DNA of 48,214 nucleotides from Erwinia persicina (GCF_014838825.1 NZ_JACYMO010000015.1:1-48214); one strand, 5' to 3'; positions 29,247-40,488 are shown, counted from the first letter of the stretch. The notes: generated by a model from the letters alone, not told the origin. Numbers and translations: made by a program.

Positions 29247-30008
29247 ATGGCACAGTCTGACGTTTTCCATCTTGGCTTAACTAAAGCCGACCTTCAGGGC
29301 GCCACGCTGGCCATCGTGCCGGGTGACCCGGAGCGCGTGAAGAAAATTGCCGCCCTGATGGACAATCCTGTCCACCTGGCCTCACACCGTGAATTCACTA
29401 CCTGGCGTGCTGAACTGTCTGGCACGCCAGTGATCGTCTGTTCCACCGGCATCGGCGGCCCGTCGACCTCCATTGCGGTGGAGGAACTGGCGCAGTTGGG
29501 TGTGCGGACCTTCCTGCGCGTCGGGACCACCGGTGCGATCCAGCCGGGTATTAATGTCGGTGACGTGCTGGTGACCACCGGTTCCGTTCGCCTCGACGGG
29601 GCCAGCCTGCACTTTGCTCCACTGGAATTCCCGGCCGTCGCCGACTTTACCTGCACCACGGCGCTGGTGGAGGCCGCGAAAGCGGCGGGTGCCACCACCC
29701 ATATTGGTATCACCGCCTCGTCGGATACCTTCTATCCGGGCCAGGAACGCTACGACACCTTCTCCGGACGCGTAGTGAGCCGCTTCCAGAACTCAATGAA
29801 AGAGTGGCAGCAGATGGGCGTACTGAACTACGAGATGGAGTCTGCAACGCTGCTGACCATGTGCGCCAGCCAGGGCCTGCGCGCCGGGATGGTGGCCGGG
29901 GTGATTGTGAACCGCACCCAGCAGGAAATCCCTGATGCGGAAACCATGAAACGTACCGAAAGCGATGCCGTTAAAATCGTCGTCGAGGCCGCACGTCGCC
30001 TGATCTGA
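29247..30008 (+). CDS. udp: Uridine phosphorylase
   Basis: 253 residues, the E. coli length. Splits uridine with phosphate into uracil and ribose-1-phosphate. Phosphate-binding residues are in VPGDPERV (Gly/Arg, about residues 24-31) and [11 protein letters not shown] (about 91-101); the catalytic-pocket segment [10 protein letters not shown] (about 194-203) binds ribose. It is monocistronic, preceded by AGGAG and by two CRP-like sites, and ends at a GC-rich hairpin. Induction by cytidine or loss of CytR repression is expected by analogy with E. coli. Confidence 0.97.
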   Translation: MAQSDVFHLGLTKADLQGATLAIVPGDPERVKKIAALMDNPVHLASHREFTTWRAELSGTPVIVCSTGIGGPSTSIAVEELAQLGVRTFLRVGTTGAIQPGINVGDVLVTTGSVRLDGASLHFAPLEFPAVADFTCTTALVEAAKAAGATTHIGITASSDTFYPGQERYDTFSGRVVSRFQNSMKEWQQMGVLNYEMESATLLTMCASQGLRAGMVAGVIVNRTQQEIPDAETMKRTESDAVKIVVEAARRLI

Positions 30009-30021
30009 TAGCTTATGCTTT

Positions 30022-30044
30022 GGCCGTGCTGTGGCACGGCCTTT
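30022..30044 (+). terminator. udp terminator
   Basis: GGCCGTGC (30022-30029), loop TGTG, GCACGGCC (30034-30041), then TTT. Eight perfect pairs 14 bases after the udp stop. The T-run is short. Confidence 0.7.
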
Positions 30045-30184
30045 ACTCTCCCGTTTTCCTGCCTCTGAATTCAGATCCCTCTCGATAATTCTGCGTTTAC
30101 AGACCAGACCGCTGCTTTTTATCTGGACATTCATACAGTGCGCCTCTATTTTTCCCCTGTCAGGGTTTCAGCAGGAGAAGTAAG

Positions 30185-31717
30185 GTGGATGTATCAATCA
30201 TTTATGGCGCGGGGATTGGCCTGGTCGGGTTACTGGCTGGCTGGCTGATAGCCGGGATCCGCAGCCAGCAACAGCTGGCGAAGGCCGAAACGGAACGTCG
30301 TCTACAGCAGCAGGCAGCTGAACAGGCTCAGTCCGGACTTCAGCGCCAGCAGCAGTTACTGGATGCTCACCTCCACACGCAGAAACAGAATGAACAGGAG
30401 CTGCGTCAGCTGCACGGTTCGCTGGCGGCCGCCGGTGAGAAGCTGCATCAGCTCGATCACTGGCGTGGGGAAGCAGAGCAATTGACCCGGGAACTGCGAA
30501 ATCAGCTGGAAATTAATGCGTCTCAGGAAGCCGAACTGCGGGAAGTCACTATCCGGCTGGAAGAGACGCGGATGGCGGCCGAAGAAAAGCAGCGCCTGTT
30601 GGTTAATAGTGAACAACGCCTTAATGCGCAATTTGAAAACCTGGCGAACCGTATCTTTGAGAACAGCGGCCGGCGGGTGGATGAACAAAACCGGCAAAGC
30701 CTGCACGGTCTGATCACACCGCTGCGTGAACAGCTGGAGGGTTTCCGCCGTCAGGTACAGGAAGGCTTTGGGCAGGAGGCGCGTGAGCGGCATACCCTCG
30801 CGCATGAAATTCGTAACCTGCAACAGCTCAATGCTCAGATGGCACAGGAAGCGATAAACCTGACGAAAGCGCTGAAAGGGGATAACAAAACCCAGGGGAA
30901 CTGGGGTGAGGTGATCCTTAGCCGGGTACTGGAAGCGTCCGGGCTGCGGGAAGGCCATGAGTATGAAACCCAGGTGAATATTCAGCTTGAACAGAAAGGG
31001 CGAATGCAGCCGGATGTGATAGTGCGGCTACCCCAGGGCAAAGATGTGGTGATCGATGCAAAAATGACGCTGGTCGCCTACGAACGCTATTTTAACGGCG
31101 AGGACGACGCCGCACGTGAGCTGGCCATTAGCGAGCATATTGCCGCGATACGCGGGCACTTGCGGCTGCTGAGTCGAAAAGATTACCAACAATTACCTGG
31201 TTTACGTTCACTGGATTATGTGTTGATGTTTATCCCGGTTGAACCGGCATTCCTGCTGGCCATCGATCGGCAGCCGGAGCTGATCAACGAGGCGCTGAAT
31301 CAGAATATCATGCTGGTGAGTCCGACCACGCTGCTGGTGGCGCTGCGCACGATTAATAATCTGTGGCGTTATGAACATCAAAGCCGCCACGCCCAGCGTA
31401 TTGCCGATCGCGCCGCCAGGCTGTATGACAAAATGCGCCTGTTTGTCGATGATATGAGTGCAATCGGTCAGAACCTTGATAAGGCTCAGGACAGCTACCG
31501 CCAGGCAATGAAAAAATTGTCGGAAGGGCGCGGTAATCTGATTGCCCAGACCGAAGGGTTCCGTCAGATGGGCGTTGAAGTGAAGCGTCCGATCAACCCC
31601 CGGCTGGTGGGGCAGGCGCTGCCTGAAGCTGATGACGAGGGAGACGAGGACGACGACTCGCCTGCTGACAAGCCGGAGTTTGCGGCAGATGCCCTCACTC
31701 GCCGCGTCAATGAATAA
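30185..31717 (+). CDS. rmuC: RmuC, putative nuclease-like recombination-limiting protein
   Basis: 510 residues (E. coli 475). An N-terminal membrane anchor (about residues 4-24) is followed by a long glutamine-rich coiled coil (about 27-200) and the RmuC domain with a PD-(D/E)XK nuclease-like core ([21 protein letters not shown]). In E. coli it lowers inversions at short inverted repeats; no enzymatic activity is proven. I chose GTG at 30185, preceded by AGGAG, because it gives [14 protein letters not shown], matching the E. coli N terminus MDFSI. The C-terminal tail is acidic and variable. Between the udp terminator and ubiE. Confidence 0.94.
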   Translation: MDVSIIYGAGIGLVGLLAGWLIAGIRSQQQLAKAETERRLQQQAAEQAQSGLQRQQQLLDAHLHTQKQNEQELRQLHGSLAAAGEKLHQLDHWRGEAEQLTRELRNQLEINASQEAELREVTIRLEETRMAAEEKQRLLVNSEQRLNAQFENLANRIFENSGRRVDEQNRQSLHGLITPLREQLEGFRRQVQEGFGQEARERHTLAHEIRNLQQLNAQMAQEAINLTKALKGDNKTQGNWGEVILSRVLEASGLREGHEYETQVNIQLEQKGRMQPDVIVRLPQGKDVVIDAKMTLVAYERYFNGEDDAARELAISEHIAAIRGHLRLLSRKDYQQLPGLRSLDYVLMFIPVEPAFLLAIDRQPELINEALNQNIMLVSPTTLLVALRTINNLWRYEHQSRHAQRIADRAARLYDKMRLFVDDMSAIGQNLDKAQDSYRQAMKKLSEGRGNLIAQTEGFRQMGVEVKRPINPRLVGQALPEADDEGDEDDDSPADKPEFAADALTRRVNE

Positions 31718-31791
31718 ACCTTCGGCAAGTGCCTGGTCTTCATGACTCTGGTACACTTGGCAAATATTTGATTGTAGAGCAGGCAAAACAA

Positions 31792-32547
31792 ATGGCAGAT
31801 GAATCAAAGGACACTACCCACTTTGGCTATCGCACGGTTGCGAAAGACGAAAAGGCCGATATGGTGGCTGATGTTTTCCATTCCGTTGCGGCCAAATATG
31901 ATCTGATGAATGACCTGATGTCATTCGGTATTCACCGTATCTGGAAGCGTTTCACCATTGATTCCAGCGGCGTGCGCCGCGGGCAGCGAGTGCTGGACCT
32001 GGCCGGTGGCACGGGCGATCTCACCGCAAAATTCTCGCGTCTGGTGGGGGAAACCGGTGAGGTGGTACTGGCGGATATCAACAGCTCAATGCTGAAGGTG
32101 GGCCGCGATAAGCTGCGTAACAAAGGCATTATCGGTAATGTGAATTATGTTCAGGCGAATGCAGAAGCCCTGCCGTTCCCCGATAACTACTTTGACTGTA
32201 TTACCATTGCGTTCGGCCTGCGTAACGTCACCGAAAAAGAGAAGGCCCTGGCCTCGATGTTTCGCGTGCTTAAGCCAGGCGGGCGTCTGCTGGTGCTGGA
32301 GTTCTCCAAGCCGCAGTTCGAACCCCTGAGCAAAGCCTACGATGCTTACTCCTTCCACATTTTGCCGCGCATTGGTGAAATGGTGGCAAAAGACGCCGGC
32401 AGCTATCGCTATCTGGCTGAATCCATCCGTATGCATCCCGATCAGGAAACCCTGAAGCAGATGATGATGGATGTGGGCTTTGAAAATACGACGTATCACA
32501 ATCTGACGGGCGGCATCGTTGCCTTGCACCGCGGATTCAAGTTTTAA
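31792..32547 (+). CDS. ubiE: Ubiquinone/menaquinone C-methyltransferase
   Basis: 251 residues, the E. coli length. SAM-dependent methylation of demethylmenaquinone and 2-methoxy-6-polyprenyl-1,4-benzoquinol. The Rossmann motif I is [14 protein letters not shown] (about residues 68-81), motif [11 protein letters not shown]; the UbiE signatures [18 protein letters not shown] and VEFSKP-like region [21 protein letters not shown] are complete. I start at [13 protein letters not shown]; the frame is open 63 bases further without similarity. First gene of ubiE-ubiJ-ubiB. Confidence 0.97.
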   Translation: MADESKDTTHFGYRTVAKDEKADMVADVFHSVAAKYDLMNDLMSFGIHRIWKRFTIDSSGVRRGQRVLDLAGGTGDLTAKFSRLVGETGEVVLADINSSMLKVGRDKLRNKGIIGNVNYVQANAEALPFPDNYFDCITIAFGLRNVTEKEKALASMFRVLKPGGRLLVLEFSKPQFEPLSKAYDAYSFHILPRIGEMVAKDAGSYRYLAESIRMHPDQETLKQMMMDVGFENTTYHNLTGGIVALHRGFKF

Positions 32548-32559
32548 GCAGGGAAACGC

Positions 32560-33165
32560 ATGACATTAACGCCGCTATTAACTGCCAGTCTGGAGACCGC
32601 GCTCAATCATCTGCTCTACCGCGATCGTGGCCTTAAGGCGGCGCGTCAACGTCTCAATGGTCGCAGTCTGGCCATCTTGCTGGCTGAGCTGAAGCAGCCC
32701 CTGATTTTTATTTTCAGTGAACAGCAGGTTGATGTGATAGGTGAGTGGGGTGATACGCCGGACTGTACGGTGAAAACACGCTTTTCTACGCTGTCAAAAC
32801 TGCGTGACCGTCAGCAACTGACCACGCTGATACGCAGCGGTGAACTCGACGTTGACGGTGATCTCCAGGTGGTGCAGCAGTTTTCCGCGCTCCTTGACCT
32901 GGCTGAACTCGATCCTGCCGAATATCTTGCCCCCTGGACCGGCGATATTGCTGCTCAGGGGATGACTCAGTTTGCCCGTCGCGGCTTCAATGCCGTACGC
33001 CGTGATGTGCAGCGCAAGCAGAACTACCTGTCACAAACGCTGACTGAAGAGTGGCGTGTGGCACCCGGCTCCCTTGAGCTGGCCTGGTTTGCTGAAGAAG
33101 TGGATGCCGTGTCCCGTTCACTGGATGCGCTGGACGCACGCCTTAACCAGATGGAGGCCAAATGA
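32560..33165 (+). CDS. ubiJ: UbiJ, accessory factor of ubiquinone biosynthesis
   Basis: 201 residues, as in E. coli. SCP2-type lipid-binding fold (about residues 15-115) binds isoprenoid intermediates in the soluble Ubi metabolon with UbiK. Moderate similarity only: N terminus [22 protein letters not shown] and [41 protein letters not shown] are the best-conserved parts. The C-terminal helix mediates UbiK contact. In E. coli the small RNA EsrE lies in the 3' half of this gene; I cannot show it here. The stop overlaps the ubiB start by four bases (ATGA). Confidence 0.93.
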   Translation: MTLTPLLTASLETALNHLLYRDRGLKAARQRLNGRSLAILLAELKQPLIFIFSEQQVDVIGEWGDTPDCTVKTRFSTLSKLRDRQQLTTLIRSGELDVDGDLQVVQQFSALLDLAELDPAEYLAPWTGDIAAQGMTQFARRGFNAVRRDVQRKQNYLSQTLTEEWRVAPGSLELAWFAEEVDAVSRSLDALDARLNQMEAK

Positions 33166-34799
33166 CCTTTGGTGAACTGCGTCGTCTTTATCTGATTATT
33201 CGGGTTTTCCTCAGCTATGGCCTGGATGAACTGATCCCCAAAATACGCCTCACACTGCCATTACGCTTCGGCCGTAAATGCCTGTTCTGGATGCCTAATC
33301 GCCATAAAGACAGGCCACTGGGTGAGCGTTTACGCCTGGCGCTTGAGCAGTTGGGGCCGGTGTGGATTAAGTTTGGTCAGATGATGTCGACCCGGCGCGA
33401 CCTGTTCCCGCCGCTGATCGCCGATCAACTGGCCATGTTGCAGGATCGTGTTGCGCCATTTGACGGTAAAAAAGCCCTTAAACTGATCGAACAGTCACTG
33501 GGTGCGCCGATCGAAACCCAGTTCGACGATTTTAATATCGTCCCGCTGGCCTCCGCCTCCATCGCCCAGGTTCATACCGCCACGCTGAAAGAAAACGGTC
33601 GTGAAGTGGTGATCAAAGTGATTCGCCCTGACATTTTACCGGTGATAAAAGCGGATATGCGGCTGATTTATCGCCTGGCACGCTGGGTGCCGCGTTTGCT
33701 GCCTGACGGGCGACGTTTGCGGCCACGGGAAGTGGTCGCGGATTACGAAAAGACACTGCTTGATGAACTGAACCTGCTGCGTGAAGCGGCGAATGCGATC
33801 CAGCTCAGACGTAACTTTGACAGCAGCCGCATGCTTTACGTGCCGGAAGTGTATTCAGACTACTGCACGGAAAACATGATGGTAATGGAGCGTATTTACG
33901 GCATTCCCATTTCCGACGTGGTGACGCTGGAACAGCATGGTGTCAATATGAAACTGCTGGCTGAGCGCGGTGTGCAGGTGTTCTTTACCCAGGTGTTCCG
34001 TGACAGCTTCTTCCATGCGGATATGCACCCGGGGAACATTTTTGTCAGCTATGAACACCCGGAAGACCCGCAATATATCGGCATCGACTGCGGCATCGTG
34101 GGGTCACTGAACAAAGAAGATAAACGCTACCTGGCTGAAAACTTCATTGCCTTCTTTAATCGTGACTACCGCAAAGTCGCCGAGCTTCACGTTGATTCGG
34201 GCTGGGTGCCGCCGGATACCAACGTGGAAGATTTTGAGTTCGCTATACGCACCGTGTGTGAACCTATTTTTGAGAAGCCGCTGGCCGAAATTTCGTTCGG
34301 ACATGTGCTGCTCAACCTGTTCAATACGGCACGTCGCTTTAATATGGAAGTCCAGCCTCAGCTGGTTTTGCTGCAAAAAACGCTGCTGTATGTTGAGGGC
34401 GTCGGTCGCCAGCTCTATCCACAGCTGGATTTGTGGAAGACGGCCAAACCGTTCCTGGAAGACTGGATTAAAGATCAGGTCGGTATCCCTGCCATCGTGC
34501 GGGCACTGAAAGAAAAAGCGCCATTCTGGGCGGAAAAACTGCCTGAGCTGCCCGAGCTGTTTTATGACAGCCTGCGTCAGCACAAGCATTTACGGCACAG
34601 CGTTGACCGGCTGGCGAACGATCTGAAAGGGGAGCGTGCTAAGCAGCATCAGTCACGTTATCTCTTTGGTGTCGGCGCAACATTGTTGCTCAGTGGGACG
34701 GCAATCCTGCTGTCGCGCCCGGAATGGGACGTGTTCTCTGCCGGACTGATGGCCGCAGGCGTTGTTGCCTGGCTGGTTGGCTGGCGCAGAACAAACTGA
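33162..34799 (+). CDS. ubiB: UbiB, atypical protein kinase-like ATPase of ubiquinone biosynthesis
   Basis: 545 residues (E. coli 546). ADCK/ABC1-family fold: the KxGQ motif (KFGQMMSTR, about residues 67-75), the alanine-rich nucleotide loop AxAS ([11 protein letters not shown]), the Lys in VVIKVIRP, and the kinase-like [11 protein letters not shown] and IDCGIVG elements. Two transmembrane segments form the C terminus (about 499-518 and 523-540). It has ATPase activity that helps extract lipid intermediates from the membrane. Translationally coupled to ubiJ. Confidence 0.97.
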   Translation: MTFGELRRLYLIIRVFLSYGLDELIPKIRLTLPLRFGRKCLFWMPNRHKDRPLGERLRLALEQLGPVWIKFGQMMSTRRDLFPPLIADQLAMLQDRVAPFDGKKALKLIEQSLGAPIETQFDDFNIVPLASASIAQVHTATLKENGREVVIKVIRPDILPVIKADMRLIYRLARWVPRLLPDGRRLRPREVVADYEKTLLDELNLLREAANAIQLRRNFDSSRMLYVPEVYSDYCTENMMVMERIYGIPISDVVTLEQHGVNMKLLAERGVQVFFTQVFRDSFFHADMHPGNIFVSYEHPEDPQYIGIDCGIVGSLNKEDKRYLAENFIAFFNRDYRKVAELHVDSGWVPPDTNVEDFEFAIRTVCEPIFEKPLAEISFGHVLLNLFNTARRFNMEVQPQLVLLQKTLLYVEGVGRQLYPQLDLWKTAKPFLEDWIKDQVGIPAIVRALKEKAPFWAEKLPELPELFYDSLRQHKHLRHSVDRLANDLKGERAKQHQSRYLFGVGATLLLSGTAILLSRPEWDVFSAGLMAAGVVAWLVGWRRTN

Positions 34800-34873
34800 T
34801 TGTCATGAAAGGTAAATAGGCAGCTTATTGCGCGGGGGGTGTGGTTTGTACATCGTCAGCACGACATAAGCTG

Positions 34874-34882
34874 TTATATACT
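34874..34882 (+). promoter_or_regulatory. Possible extended -10 promoter for tatABCD
   Basis: TG-T-TATATA (34872-34880) forms an extended -10 element 39 bases before the tatA ATG, with no good -35 match. The tat genes may be partly transcribed from here and partly by read-through from ubiB. Confidence 0.3.
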
Positions 34883-34918
34883 CGAAACTCGCATCAATTA
34901 TTGATATCAGAGGTAATA

Positions 34919-35170
34919 ATGGGTGGCATTACACTTCCACACTTGTTAATCATCGCCGTACTCGTCGTCCTGCTGTTCGGCACCAAAAAGCTCCGTTCCC
35001 TGGGGTCTGATCTCGGTTCGTCCATCAAAGGCTTTAAAAAAGCGATGAGCGATGAAGACGATAAAGAGAAAGACAAAGCGAACGCTAACGATGCTGACTT
35101 CAATGCCAAACTGGCTGATCAACAGCATACAGAAGCAAAGAAAGAAGACGTCAAGAACGACAAGGTATAA
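34919..35170 (+). CDS. tatA: TatA, pore-forming subunit of twin-arginine translocase
   Basis: 83 residues (E. coli 89). One N-terminal transmembrane helix (about 6-20, [16 protein letters not shown]), the FGTKKLR hinge, an amphipathic helix ([15 protein letters not shown], about residues 30-44) and a charged, disordered tail. Oligomers of TatA open the path for folded proteins. I start at [10 protein letters not shown], behind AGAGG. The tail differs from E. coli but keeps the acid/basic pattern. First gene of tatA-tatB-tatC; tatE is not in the window. Confidence 0.95.
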   Translation: MGGITLPHLLIIAVLVVLLFGTKKLRSLGSDLGSSIKGFKKAMSDEDDKEKDKANANDADFNAKLADQQHTEAKKEDVKNDKV

Positions 35171-35173
35171 ACC

Positions 35174-35707
35174 GTGTTCGACATAGGCTTTAGTGAACTG
35201 GTACTGGTATTCGTTATTGGCCTGGTCGTACTGGGCCCGCAGCGTTTACCCGTAGCAGTCAGAACGGTGATGGGCTGGATCCGTGCGCTGCGTTCTCTTG
35301 CAACCAGCGTTCAGAATGAACTGGCTCAGGAGCTGAAGATTCAGGAGCTGCAGGACGGTCTGAAGAAAATTGAACAGGCCAGCAAAGACAGCCTTTCTCC
35401 TGAGCTTAAAGCCTCGGTAGAGGAATTGAAGCAGACGGCCGATTCGATGAAGCGTTCTTACCTGGGCGAAAATGAAAAAGCCGACGATGAAGCGCACACT
35501 ATCCATAATCCGTTAGTGAAAGATCCGCAGGAATCGCATGATGGTGTGACCCCTGCGGCAGCGGACCACCAGGCCAGTGCGCCAGCACAGGCACCGGTAA
35601 CGGTCACCCAGTCTGCCTCTTCACCTCCGCCGGAACCTCAGGAGCCGCCAGCGTCCGCCGCTCCGCGTGCATCCGTACCCCCTGGACAACCAAGCGATGA
35701 ACGATAA
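35174..35707 (+). CDS. tatB: TatB, substrate-receptor subunit of twin-arginine translocase
   Basis: 177 residues (E. coli 171). N-terminal transmembrane helix [26 protein letters not shown] with the TatB signature Glu8 and GPQRLP, then long amphipathic helices to about residue 100 and a Pro/Ala/Ser-rich disordered tail (about 120-177). It uses GTG as start, as in E. coli, 3 bases after the tatA stop. The tail is much richer in proline than the rest of the protein and is the least conserved part. Confidence 0.95.
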   Translation: MFDIGFSELVLVFVIGLVVLGPQRLPVAVRTVMGWIRALRSLATSVQNELAQELKIQELQDGLKKIEQASKDSLSPELKASVEELKQTADSMKRSYLGENEKADDEAHTIHNPLVKDPQESHDGVTPAAADHQASAPAQAPVTVTQSASSPPPEPQEPPASAAPRASVPPGQPSDER

Positions 35708-35709
35708 AC

Positions 35710-36471
35710 ATGGCTGTTGATGATACCCAACCGCTTATCAGTCATCTGATTGAGCTACGTAAGCGCCTGCTGAACAGCATCATCGCTGTTCTGGCCATTT
35801 TTTTGTGTCTGGTGTATTTCTCTAACGACATTTACCAGCTTGTCTCGGCCCCGCTGATCAAACAGTTACCTGCCGGGGCCAGCATGATCGCAACGGATGT
35901 GGCCTCTCCGTTCTTTACGCCGATTAAGCTGACGATCATTGTTTCACTGTTCCTGTCAGTGCCGGTCATTCTTTACCAGGTCTGGGCCTTTGTCGCCCCT
36001 GCGCTGTATCGTCATGAGCGCAAGCTGGTTATGCCACTGCTGTTTTCCAGTTCATTCCTATTCTACCTGGGGATGGCTTTCGCCTACTTTATTGTCTTCC
36101 CGCTGGCGTTTAGTTTCTTTTCCAAGACGGCGCCACAGGGTGTACAGATTGCCACCGACATTAATAACTATCTCGATTTTGTGATGACGTTATTTATGGC
36201 GTTTGGCGTGTCGTTTGAAGTACCGATTGCTATCGTACTGTTGTGCTGGACGGGGGTCACCACTCCGGAAGACCTGCGTGAGAAACGCCCGTATGTGCTG
36301 GTAGGGGCCTTTGTGGTTGGCATGTTGCTGACACCGCCGGATATCTTTTCCCAGACGCTGTTGGCCATTCCGATGTATTGCCTGTTTGAGGTGGGGGTGT
36401 TTGTTTCCCGTTTCTACGTTGGCAAAAACCGCCGCGATGAAGATGCAGAGCAGGACGCAGAATCAGAGTAA
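35710..36471 (+). CDS. tatC: TatC, signal-peptide receptor of twin-arginine translocase
   Basis: 253 residues (E. coli 258). Six transmembrane helices. The cytosolic N terminus and first loop read [16 protein letters not shown], with Glu14-region and Arg residues that bind the twin-arginine motif; the conserved periplasmic cap region [24 protein letters not shown] and the Phe/Glu motif SFEVPI (Glu near residue 168) are present. Starts 2 bases after the tatB stop, with little space for a strong ribosome-binding site. Confidence 0.97.
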   Translation: MAVDDTQPLISHLIELRKRLLNSIIAVLAIFLCLVYFSNDIYQLVSAPLIKQLPAGASMIATDVASPFFTPIKLTIIVSLFLSVPVILYQVWAFVAPALYRHERKLVMPLLFSSSFLFYLGMAFAYFIVFPLAFSFFSKTAPQGVQIATDINNYLDFVMTLFMAFGVSFEVPIAIVLLCWTGVTTPEDLREKRPYVLVGAFVVGMLLTPPDIFSQTLLAIPMYCLFEVGVFVSRFYVGKNRRDEDAEQDAESE

Positions 36472-36514
36472 CGTTGCGCGAACGGCTGCCACGGCAGAAC
36501 AGTTTGAATTGATT

Positions 36515-36534
36515 AACCGCCCGTCAGGGCGGTT
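36515..36534. other. Hairpin between tatC and tatD
   Basis: AACCGCCC (36515-36522) and GGGCGGTT (36527-36534), 8 perfect pairs with a 4-base loop, end 5 bases before the tatD ATG and have no T-run. It may slow polymerase, protect the tatABC message, or mask the tatD ribosome-binding site. Confidence 0.6.
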
Positions 36535-36539
36535 ACTGT

Positions 36540-37331
36540 ATGGATGAAACTATGTTTGATATTGGTGTAAACCTGACCAGCACGCAGTTCGCAAAAGATC
36601 GTGAAAAGGTGGTTAAACGTGCGCGCGAGGCGGGTGTCACCGGCATGTTAATTACGGGCACCAACGCGCTGGAAAGTCAGCAGGCCCGCAGCCTTGCGCA
36701 GCAGCACCCGGACTATTGCTGGTCAACGGCGGGTGTTCATCCTCATCATGCCAGCGAGTGGTCGGCGGAAACTGCCGCCACGCTGCGCCGGCTGGCTGAA
36801 AACGATCGGGTTGTTGCCATCGGCGAGTGTGGGCTTGATTTCAACCGCAATTTCTCAGAACCTGACCAGCAGGAATATGCCTTTAATGCTCAGCTGGCGC
36901 TGGCGGCCGAGCTGTCGCTGCCGGTGTTCCTACACTGTCGCGAAGCCCATGAACGGTTTATCGCCATTCTGGCTCCCTGGCTGCCTCAGCTGCCTGCTTC
37001 TGTGCTGCACTGTTTTACCGGAACGCGCGAGGAGCTGGAGGCCTGTCTGGCGATGGGATTATCCATTGGCATTACCGGCTGGGTATGTGATGAGCGGCGG
37101 GGACAGGCGTTGCGGGAGCTGATGCCGTTAATCCCGGCAGATCGTCTGCTGCTGGAAACCGATGCGCCGTGGTTATTGCCAAGAGATATGCATCCACGCC
37201 CGGCTTCACGTCGCAATGAACCCTGCTTTTTACCGCATATTGTACAGCAGGTGGCGCTGTTGCGTGGGGAGGATGCCGGTGAGCTGGCAGAACAAACGGC
37301 ATTAAATGCGCGGAAACTGTTTCGTCTTTAA
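36540..37331 (+). CDS. tatD: TatD, metal-dependent 3'-5' exonuclease (TatD family)
   Basis: 263 residues (E. coli 260). Amidohydrolase-like barrel; metal ligands visible in [10 protein letters not shown] (Glu about residue 95), HCREAHERF (His), LHCFTG (His) and ETDAPWLLP (Asp). The first motif [10 protein letters not shown] carries the other metal-linked histidines. It is a single-strand DNA/RNA exonuclease linked to oxidative DNA repair, not required for Tat export. I start at [11 protein letters not shown] because the E. coli protein begins with a similar four residues before MFDIGVN; the ATG at MFDIGVN is an alternative. It follows the tat hairpin. Confidence 0.95.
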   Translation: MDETMFDIGVNLTSTQFAKDREKVVKRAREAGVTGMLITGTNALESQQARSLAQQHPDYCWSTAGVHPHHASEWSAETAATLRRLAENDRVVAIGECGLDFNRNFSEPDQQEYAFNAQLALAAELSLPVFLHCREAHERFIAILAPWLPQLPASVLHCFTGTREELEACLAMGLSIGITGWVCDERRGQALRELMPLIPADRLLLETDAPWLLPRDMHPRPASRRNEPCFLPHIVQQVALLRGEDAGELAEQTALNARKLFRL

Positions 37332-37341
37332 GCCGGTCAGA

Positions 37342-37360
37342 GGGGGCACCATTGCTCCCC
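37342..37360. terminator. Weak hairpin between tatD and rfaH
   Basis: GGGGGCA (37342-37348) can pair with TGC-T-CCCC (37353-37360) with one bulged base. It lies between convergent genes 11 bases after tatD and has no T-run. Confidence 0.35.
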
Positions 37361-37372
37361 GATCGCTTTCCG

Positions 37373-37861
37373 TTACAGCTTCTGGAACTGGCGGTTACCT
37401 ATGCTGCGTACCACCTGCTTATTGAGCAGGTTCAGCAATAACATTGAGCGGGCTTCACCATCCGGCTCGGTAAATATGGCTTTCAGTCCTTCAAATGCCC
37501 CTTCAGTAATAAGCACGGCGTCACCCGGCTGCGGCAGTTCACTGTCGATGACCACATCAACCGGATCGCTCTGCAGGGCGGTAATAACATCCAAAGGTAC
37601 AGTAGCAGGTTGGTTACCAAAACGGACAAAATGACTGACGCCACGCGTCGCACTAATGGTCGTGGTATGAATGGATTCGGGATCGAATTCAATGAACAGG
37701 TAATTAGGGAATAACGGCTCATCCACCCGGGTACGTTTGCCACGCACGGTTTTCTCTAAAGCAATCATCGGGCTCAGGCAGTGTACGGCCTGGCGCTCAA
37801 GATGCTCCTTTGCTCGCAGCAGCTGACCTCGTTTGCAGTAAAGTAAATACCAGGATTCCAT
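37373..37861 (-). CDS. rfaH: RfaH, specialised NusG-like transcription antiterminator
   Basis: 162 residues, the E. coli length. NGN domain with [17 protein letters not shown] (about 65-81) contacting RNA polymerase, and a C-terminal KOW domain that switches from alpha-helical to beta-barrel in E. coli (residues about 115-162, LNLLNKQV). It recruits to ops sites in JUMPstart elements of long operons such as LPS and capsule loci. I start at [14 protein letters not shown]; a TTG 15 bases upstream is in frame but not needed. Convergent with tatD, divergent from ubiD. No ops element was seen in the window. Confidence 0.97.
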   Translation of the reverse strand: MESWYLLYCKRGQLLRAKEHLERQAVHCLSPMIALEKTVRGKRTRVDEPLFPNYLFIEFDPESIHTTTISATRGVSHFVRFGNQPATVPLDVITALQSDPVDVVIDSELPQPGDAVLITEGAFEGLKAIFTEPDGEARSMLLLNLLNKQVVRSIGNRQFQKL

Positions 37862-38215
37862 AACATCGCTTTCCAATTATCTGGTCGATAAGGATATCAA
37901 AATCGCTAAGATAGATATAGCGAGATTGGCGGTATCCGTTCGTTTTCACCTGCTGCCTTATTCAACCGGCTGCTGTCGGGATAACTTCAAATTAGCAGTA
38001 ATTATCGGATCGGGTAATAACCTTTTCGTACCGATAAATAGTGCTTCCCGATCTGCGTTATAGCCACCGGCGGCTCTGATGGCTGAGATCCACCGGCAGC
38101 GCGGTCTGGAAGCAGCCTGATTTTTGGCTGTGGCGTAAACCTGGTAACAAAACTACCCCCCTGGCAGAGATCGGCACTATAATGGCCTTCTCACTGACCG
38201 TACTGATGGAAAGTC
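37862..38215. other. rfaH-ubiD divergent region, 354 bases without a gene
   Basis: The gap contains the promoters of both genes. A TATAAT (38178-38183) lies 33 bases before the ubiD ATG without a good -35 partner. Small inverted repeats CGCTA/TAGCG (about 37904-37922) and CAGCC/GGCTG (about 38114-38130) are the only other structures. I see no open frame with protein character and no operator that I recognise. Confidence 0.5.
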
Positions 38216-39700
38216 ATGAAATACCACGACTTACGCGACTTCCTTTCTCTGCTTGAACAGCGTGGGGAATTAAAACGCATCAAACAAGAGATCGATCCCG
38301 ATCTGGAAATGACCGAAATTGCCGACCGCACGCTGCGTGCCGGTGGCCCTGCACTGCTGTTTGAGAACCCAAAAGGTTACAGCATGCCGGTTCTGTGTAA
38401 TCTCTTTGGTACACCGGACCGCGTCGCGATGGGAATGGGCCAGGAGGATGTTAAAGCGCTGCGTGACGTTGGCCGTCTGCTGGCATTCCTTAAAGAGCCT
38501 GAACCTCCGCGTGGTTTCCGCGACTTCTTCGATAAAATGCCGCAGTGGAAGCAGGTGCTGAACATGCCGACGAAACGGCTGCGCAGTGCCCCCTGTCAGG
38601 AGCAAATCTGGCAGGGAGATGACGTTGATTTAAGCCGTATCCCGGTCATGAAATGCTGGCCGGATGATGCCGCCCCCCTGGTCACATGGGGACTGACCGT
38701 CACCCGTGGGCCGCTGAAAGAACGACAGAACCTGGGGATCTACCGTCAGCAGGTGATTGGCAAAAACAAGTTGATCATGCGCTGGCTCTCACACCGTGGC
38801 GGTGCGCTGGATTTCCAGGAGTGGTGCCAGCAGCACCCCGGGGAGCGCTTCCCCGTCTCTGTAGCCCTGGGGGCTGACCCGGCGACCATTCTGGCGGCAG
38901 TGACGCCGGTGCCCGATACGCTGTCAGAATATGCTTTCGCCGGTCTGCTGCGCGGAACCAAAACGGAAGTGGTGAAGTGCGTTTCCAACGACCTGGAAGT
39001 ACCCGCCAGCGCGGAAATCGTGTTGGAAGGGTATATTGAACCCGGTGAAATGGCCCCTGAAGGACCCTACGGTGACCACACGGGCTACTATAATGAAGTG
39101 GACAGTTTCCCGGTGTTTACCATCACGCATATCACCCAGCGCCGTGATGCGATTTATCATTCGACCTTTACCGGGCGTCCACCGGATGAGCCTGCCGTAC
39201 TGGGCGTCGCGCTGAATGAAGTCTTTGTGCCGATCCTGCAAAAGCAGTTCCCGGAAATCGTGGATTTCTATCTGCCGCCGGAAGGATGCTCCTATCGGCT
39301 TGCGGTTGTGACCATCAAGAAACAGTATGCCGGGCACGCTAAACGCGTCATGATGGGCGTCTGGTCGTTCCTGCGACAGTTTATGTACACCAAATTTGTT
39401 ATCGTTTGCGATGATGACATTAATGCACGCGACTGGAACGATGTTATCTGGGCAATCACCACGCGAATGGATCCGGCACGTGATACGGTGCTGATAGAAA
39501 ATACGCCGATTGATTACCTGGATTTTGCGTCGCCGGTCTCTGGCCTTGGCTCAAAAATGGGGCTTGATGCCACCAATAAATGGCCGGGTGAAACCCAGCG
39601 CGAGTGGGGTACGCCGATCCGTAAGGATCCTGCCGTCACCGCACGCATTGATGCGATTTGGGATGAGTTAGGCATCTTGAGTGATACACCTGCGCGCTGA
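38216..39700 (+). CDS. ubiD: 3-octaprenyl-4-hydroxybenzoate carboxy-lyase
   Basis: 494 residues (E. coli 497). Prenylated-FMN-dependent decarboxylase in ubiquinone synthesis; its cofactor is made by UbiX elsewhere. The conserved segments [30 protein letters not shown] (substrate/cofactor pocket) and the Glu in [12 protein letters not shown] are complete, as is the C-terminal region [12 protein letters not shown]. The ATG at 38216 has GGA upstream and matches the family N terminus. It is followed by fre after 45 bases, the E. coli order. Confidence 0.97.
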   Translation: MKYHDLRDFLSLLEQRGELKRIKQEIDPDLEMTEIADRTLRAGGPALLFENPKGYSMPVLCNLFGTPDRVAMGMGQEDVKALRDVGRLLAFLKEPEPPRGFRDFFDKMPQWKQVLNMPTKRLRSAPCQEQIWQGDDVDLSRIPVMKCWPDDAAPLVTWGLTVTRGPLKERQNLGIYRQQVIGKNKLIMRWLSHRGGALDFQEWCQQHPGERFPVSVALGADPATILAAVTPVPDTLSEYAFAGLLRGTKTEVVKCVSNDLEVPASAEIVLEGYIEPGEMAPEGPYGDHTGYYNEVDSFPVFTITHITQRRDAIYHSTFTGRPPDEPAVLGVALNEVFVPILQKQFPEIVDFYLPPEGCSYRLAVVTIKKQYAGHAKRVMMGVWSFLRQFMYTKFVIVCDDDINARDWNDVIWAITTRMDPARDTVLIENTPIDYLDFASPVSGLGSKMGLDATNKWPGETQREWGTPIRKDPAVTARIDAIWDELGILSDTPAR

Positions 39701-39745
39701 CGCGCAGGTGGTCAAATGATAATGACGACCCGACAGAGGGAACGC

Positions 39746-40447
39746 ATGACAACCTTAAGCTGTAAAGTGACCTCAGTAGAGGCGATTACCGATACCGTGT
39801 ACCGCGTAAGACTGATCCCGGAAGCTGATTTCAGCTTTAAAGCGGGTCAATATTTGATGGTCGTGATGGATGAGCGTGACAAGCGTCCATTCTCTCTGGC
39901 TTCAACGCCCATGGAAAAAGACATCATTGAGCTGCACATCGGGGCCTCTGAACTGAATCTCTATGCCATGGCGGTGATGGAACGTATTCAACAGCAGCGC
40001 GAGATCACCGTCGATATTCCCCACGGTGATGCCTGGCTGCGTGAAGAGAACGACCGCCCGCTGGTTCTGATTGCTGGCGGCACCGGCTTTTCCTACGCGC
40101 GCTCTATTCTGCTGACCGCACTGTCGCAGCAGCCCGATCGGCATATTGCGATCTACTGGGGCGGACGGGAGTTGAAGCACCTGTACGATCTGGATGAACT
40201 GAATGCGCTGGCGATTAAGCATCCTAACCTGAGTGTCATTCCGGTGGTTGAACAACCTGAAGAGGGGTTCACCGGTCGTAACGGTACGGTTCTGACCGCC
40301 GTAATGCAGGATTATGGCTCTCTGGCCGATCACGATATCTATATTGCGGGTCGTTTCGAGATGGCAAAAATTGCCCGTGAGCGCTTCTGTGCTGAACGGG
40401 GTGCGCAGGAAGCCCGTATGTTTGGCGATGCGTTTGCCTTTATCTGA
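39746..40447 (+). CDS. fre: NAD(P)H-flavin reductase
   Basis: 233 residues, the E. coli length. Reduces free riboflavin, FMN and FAD with NAD(P)H; the flavin is a substrate. The flavin-contact motif RPFSLAST lies at about residues 47-54, and the nucleotide-binding motif [11 protein letters not shown] follows near 110-120. I start at [22 protein letters not shown], behind AGAGGG; the frame is open 30 bases upstream but without similarity. It is close to fadA in opposite orientation. Confidence 0.97.
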   Translation: MTTLSCKVTSVEAITDTVYRVRLIPEADFSFKAGQYLMVVMDERDKRPFSLASTPMEKDIIELHIGASELNLYAMAVMERIQQQREITVDIPHGDAWLREENDRPLVLIAGGTGFSYARSILLTALSQQPDRHIAIYWGGRELKHLYDLDELNALAIKHPNLSVIPVVEQPEEGFTGRNGTVLTAVMQDYGSLADHDIYIAGRFEMAKIARERFCAERGAQEARMFGDAFAFI

Positions 40448-40451
40448 CCGT

Positions 40452-40474
40452 CAGGGGCAGTCCCGCTGCCCCTG
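40452..40474 (+). terminator. fre terminator
   Basis: CAGGGGCAG (40452-40460) and CTGCCCCTG (40466-40474), 9 perfect pairs with a 5-base loop, then CGTTTCTTGT. It begins 5 bases after the fre stop. Confidence 0.8.
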
Positions 40475-40488
40475 CGTTTCTTGTCAGC

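Noticed and set aside
32860..33165. Possible small RNA EsrE inside ubiJ
   Set aside because: E. coli carries it in this place, but ubiJ is only moderately conserved here and I could not identify a promoter or terminator for an independent RNA.
35570..35700. Proline-rich end of tatB as a possible frameshift or separate repeat
   Set aside because: TatB tails are naturally disordered and variable, the frame is intact and the length is normal.
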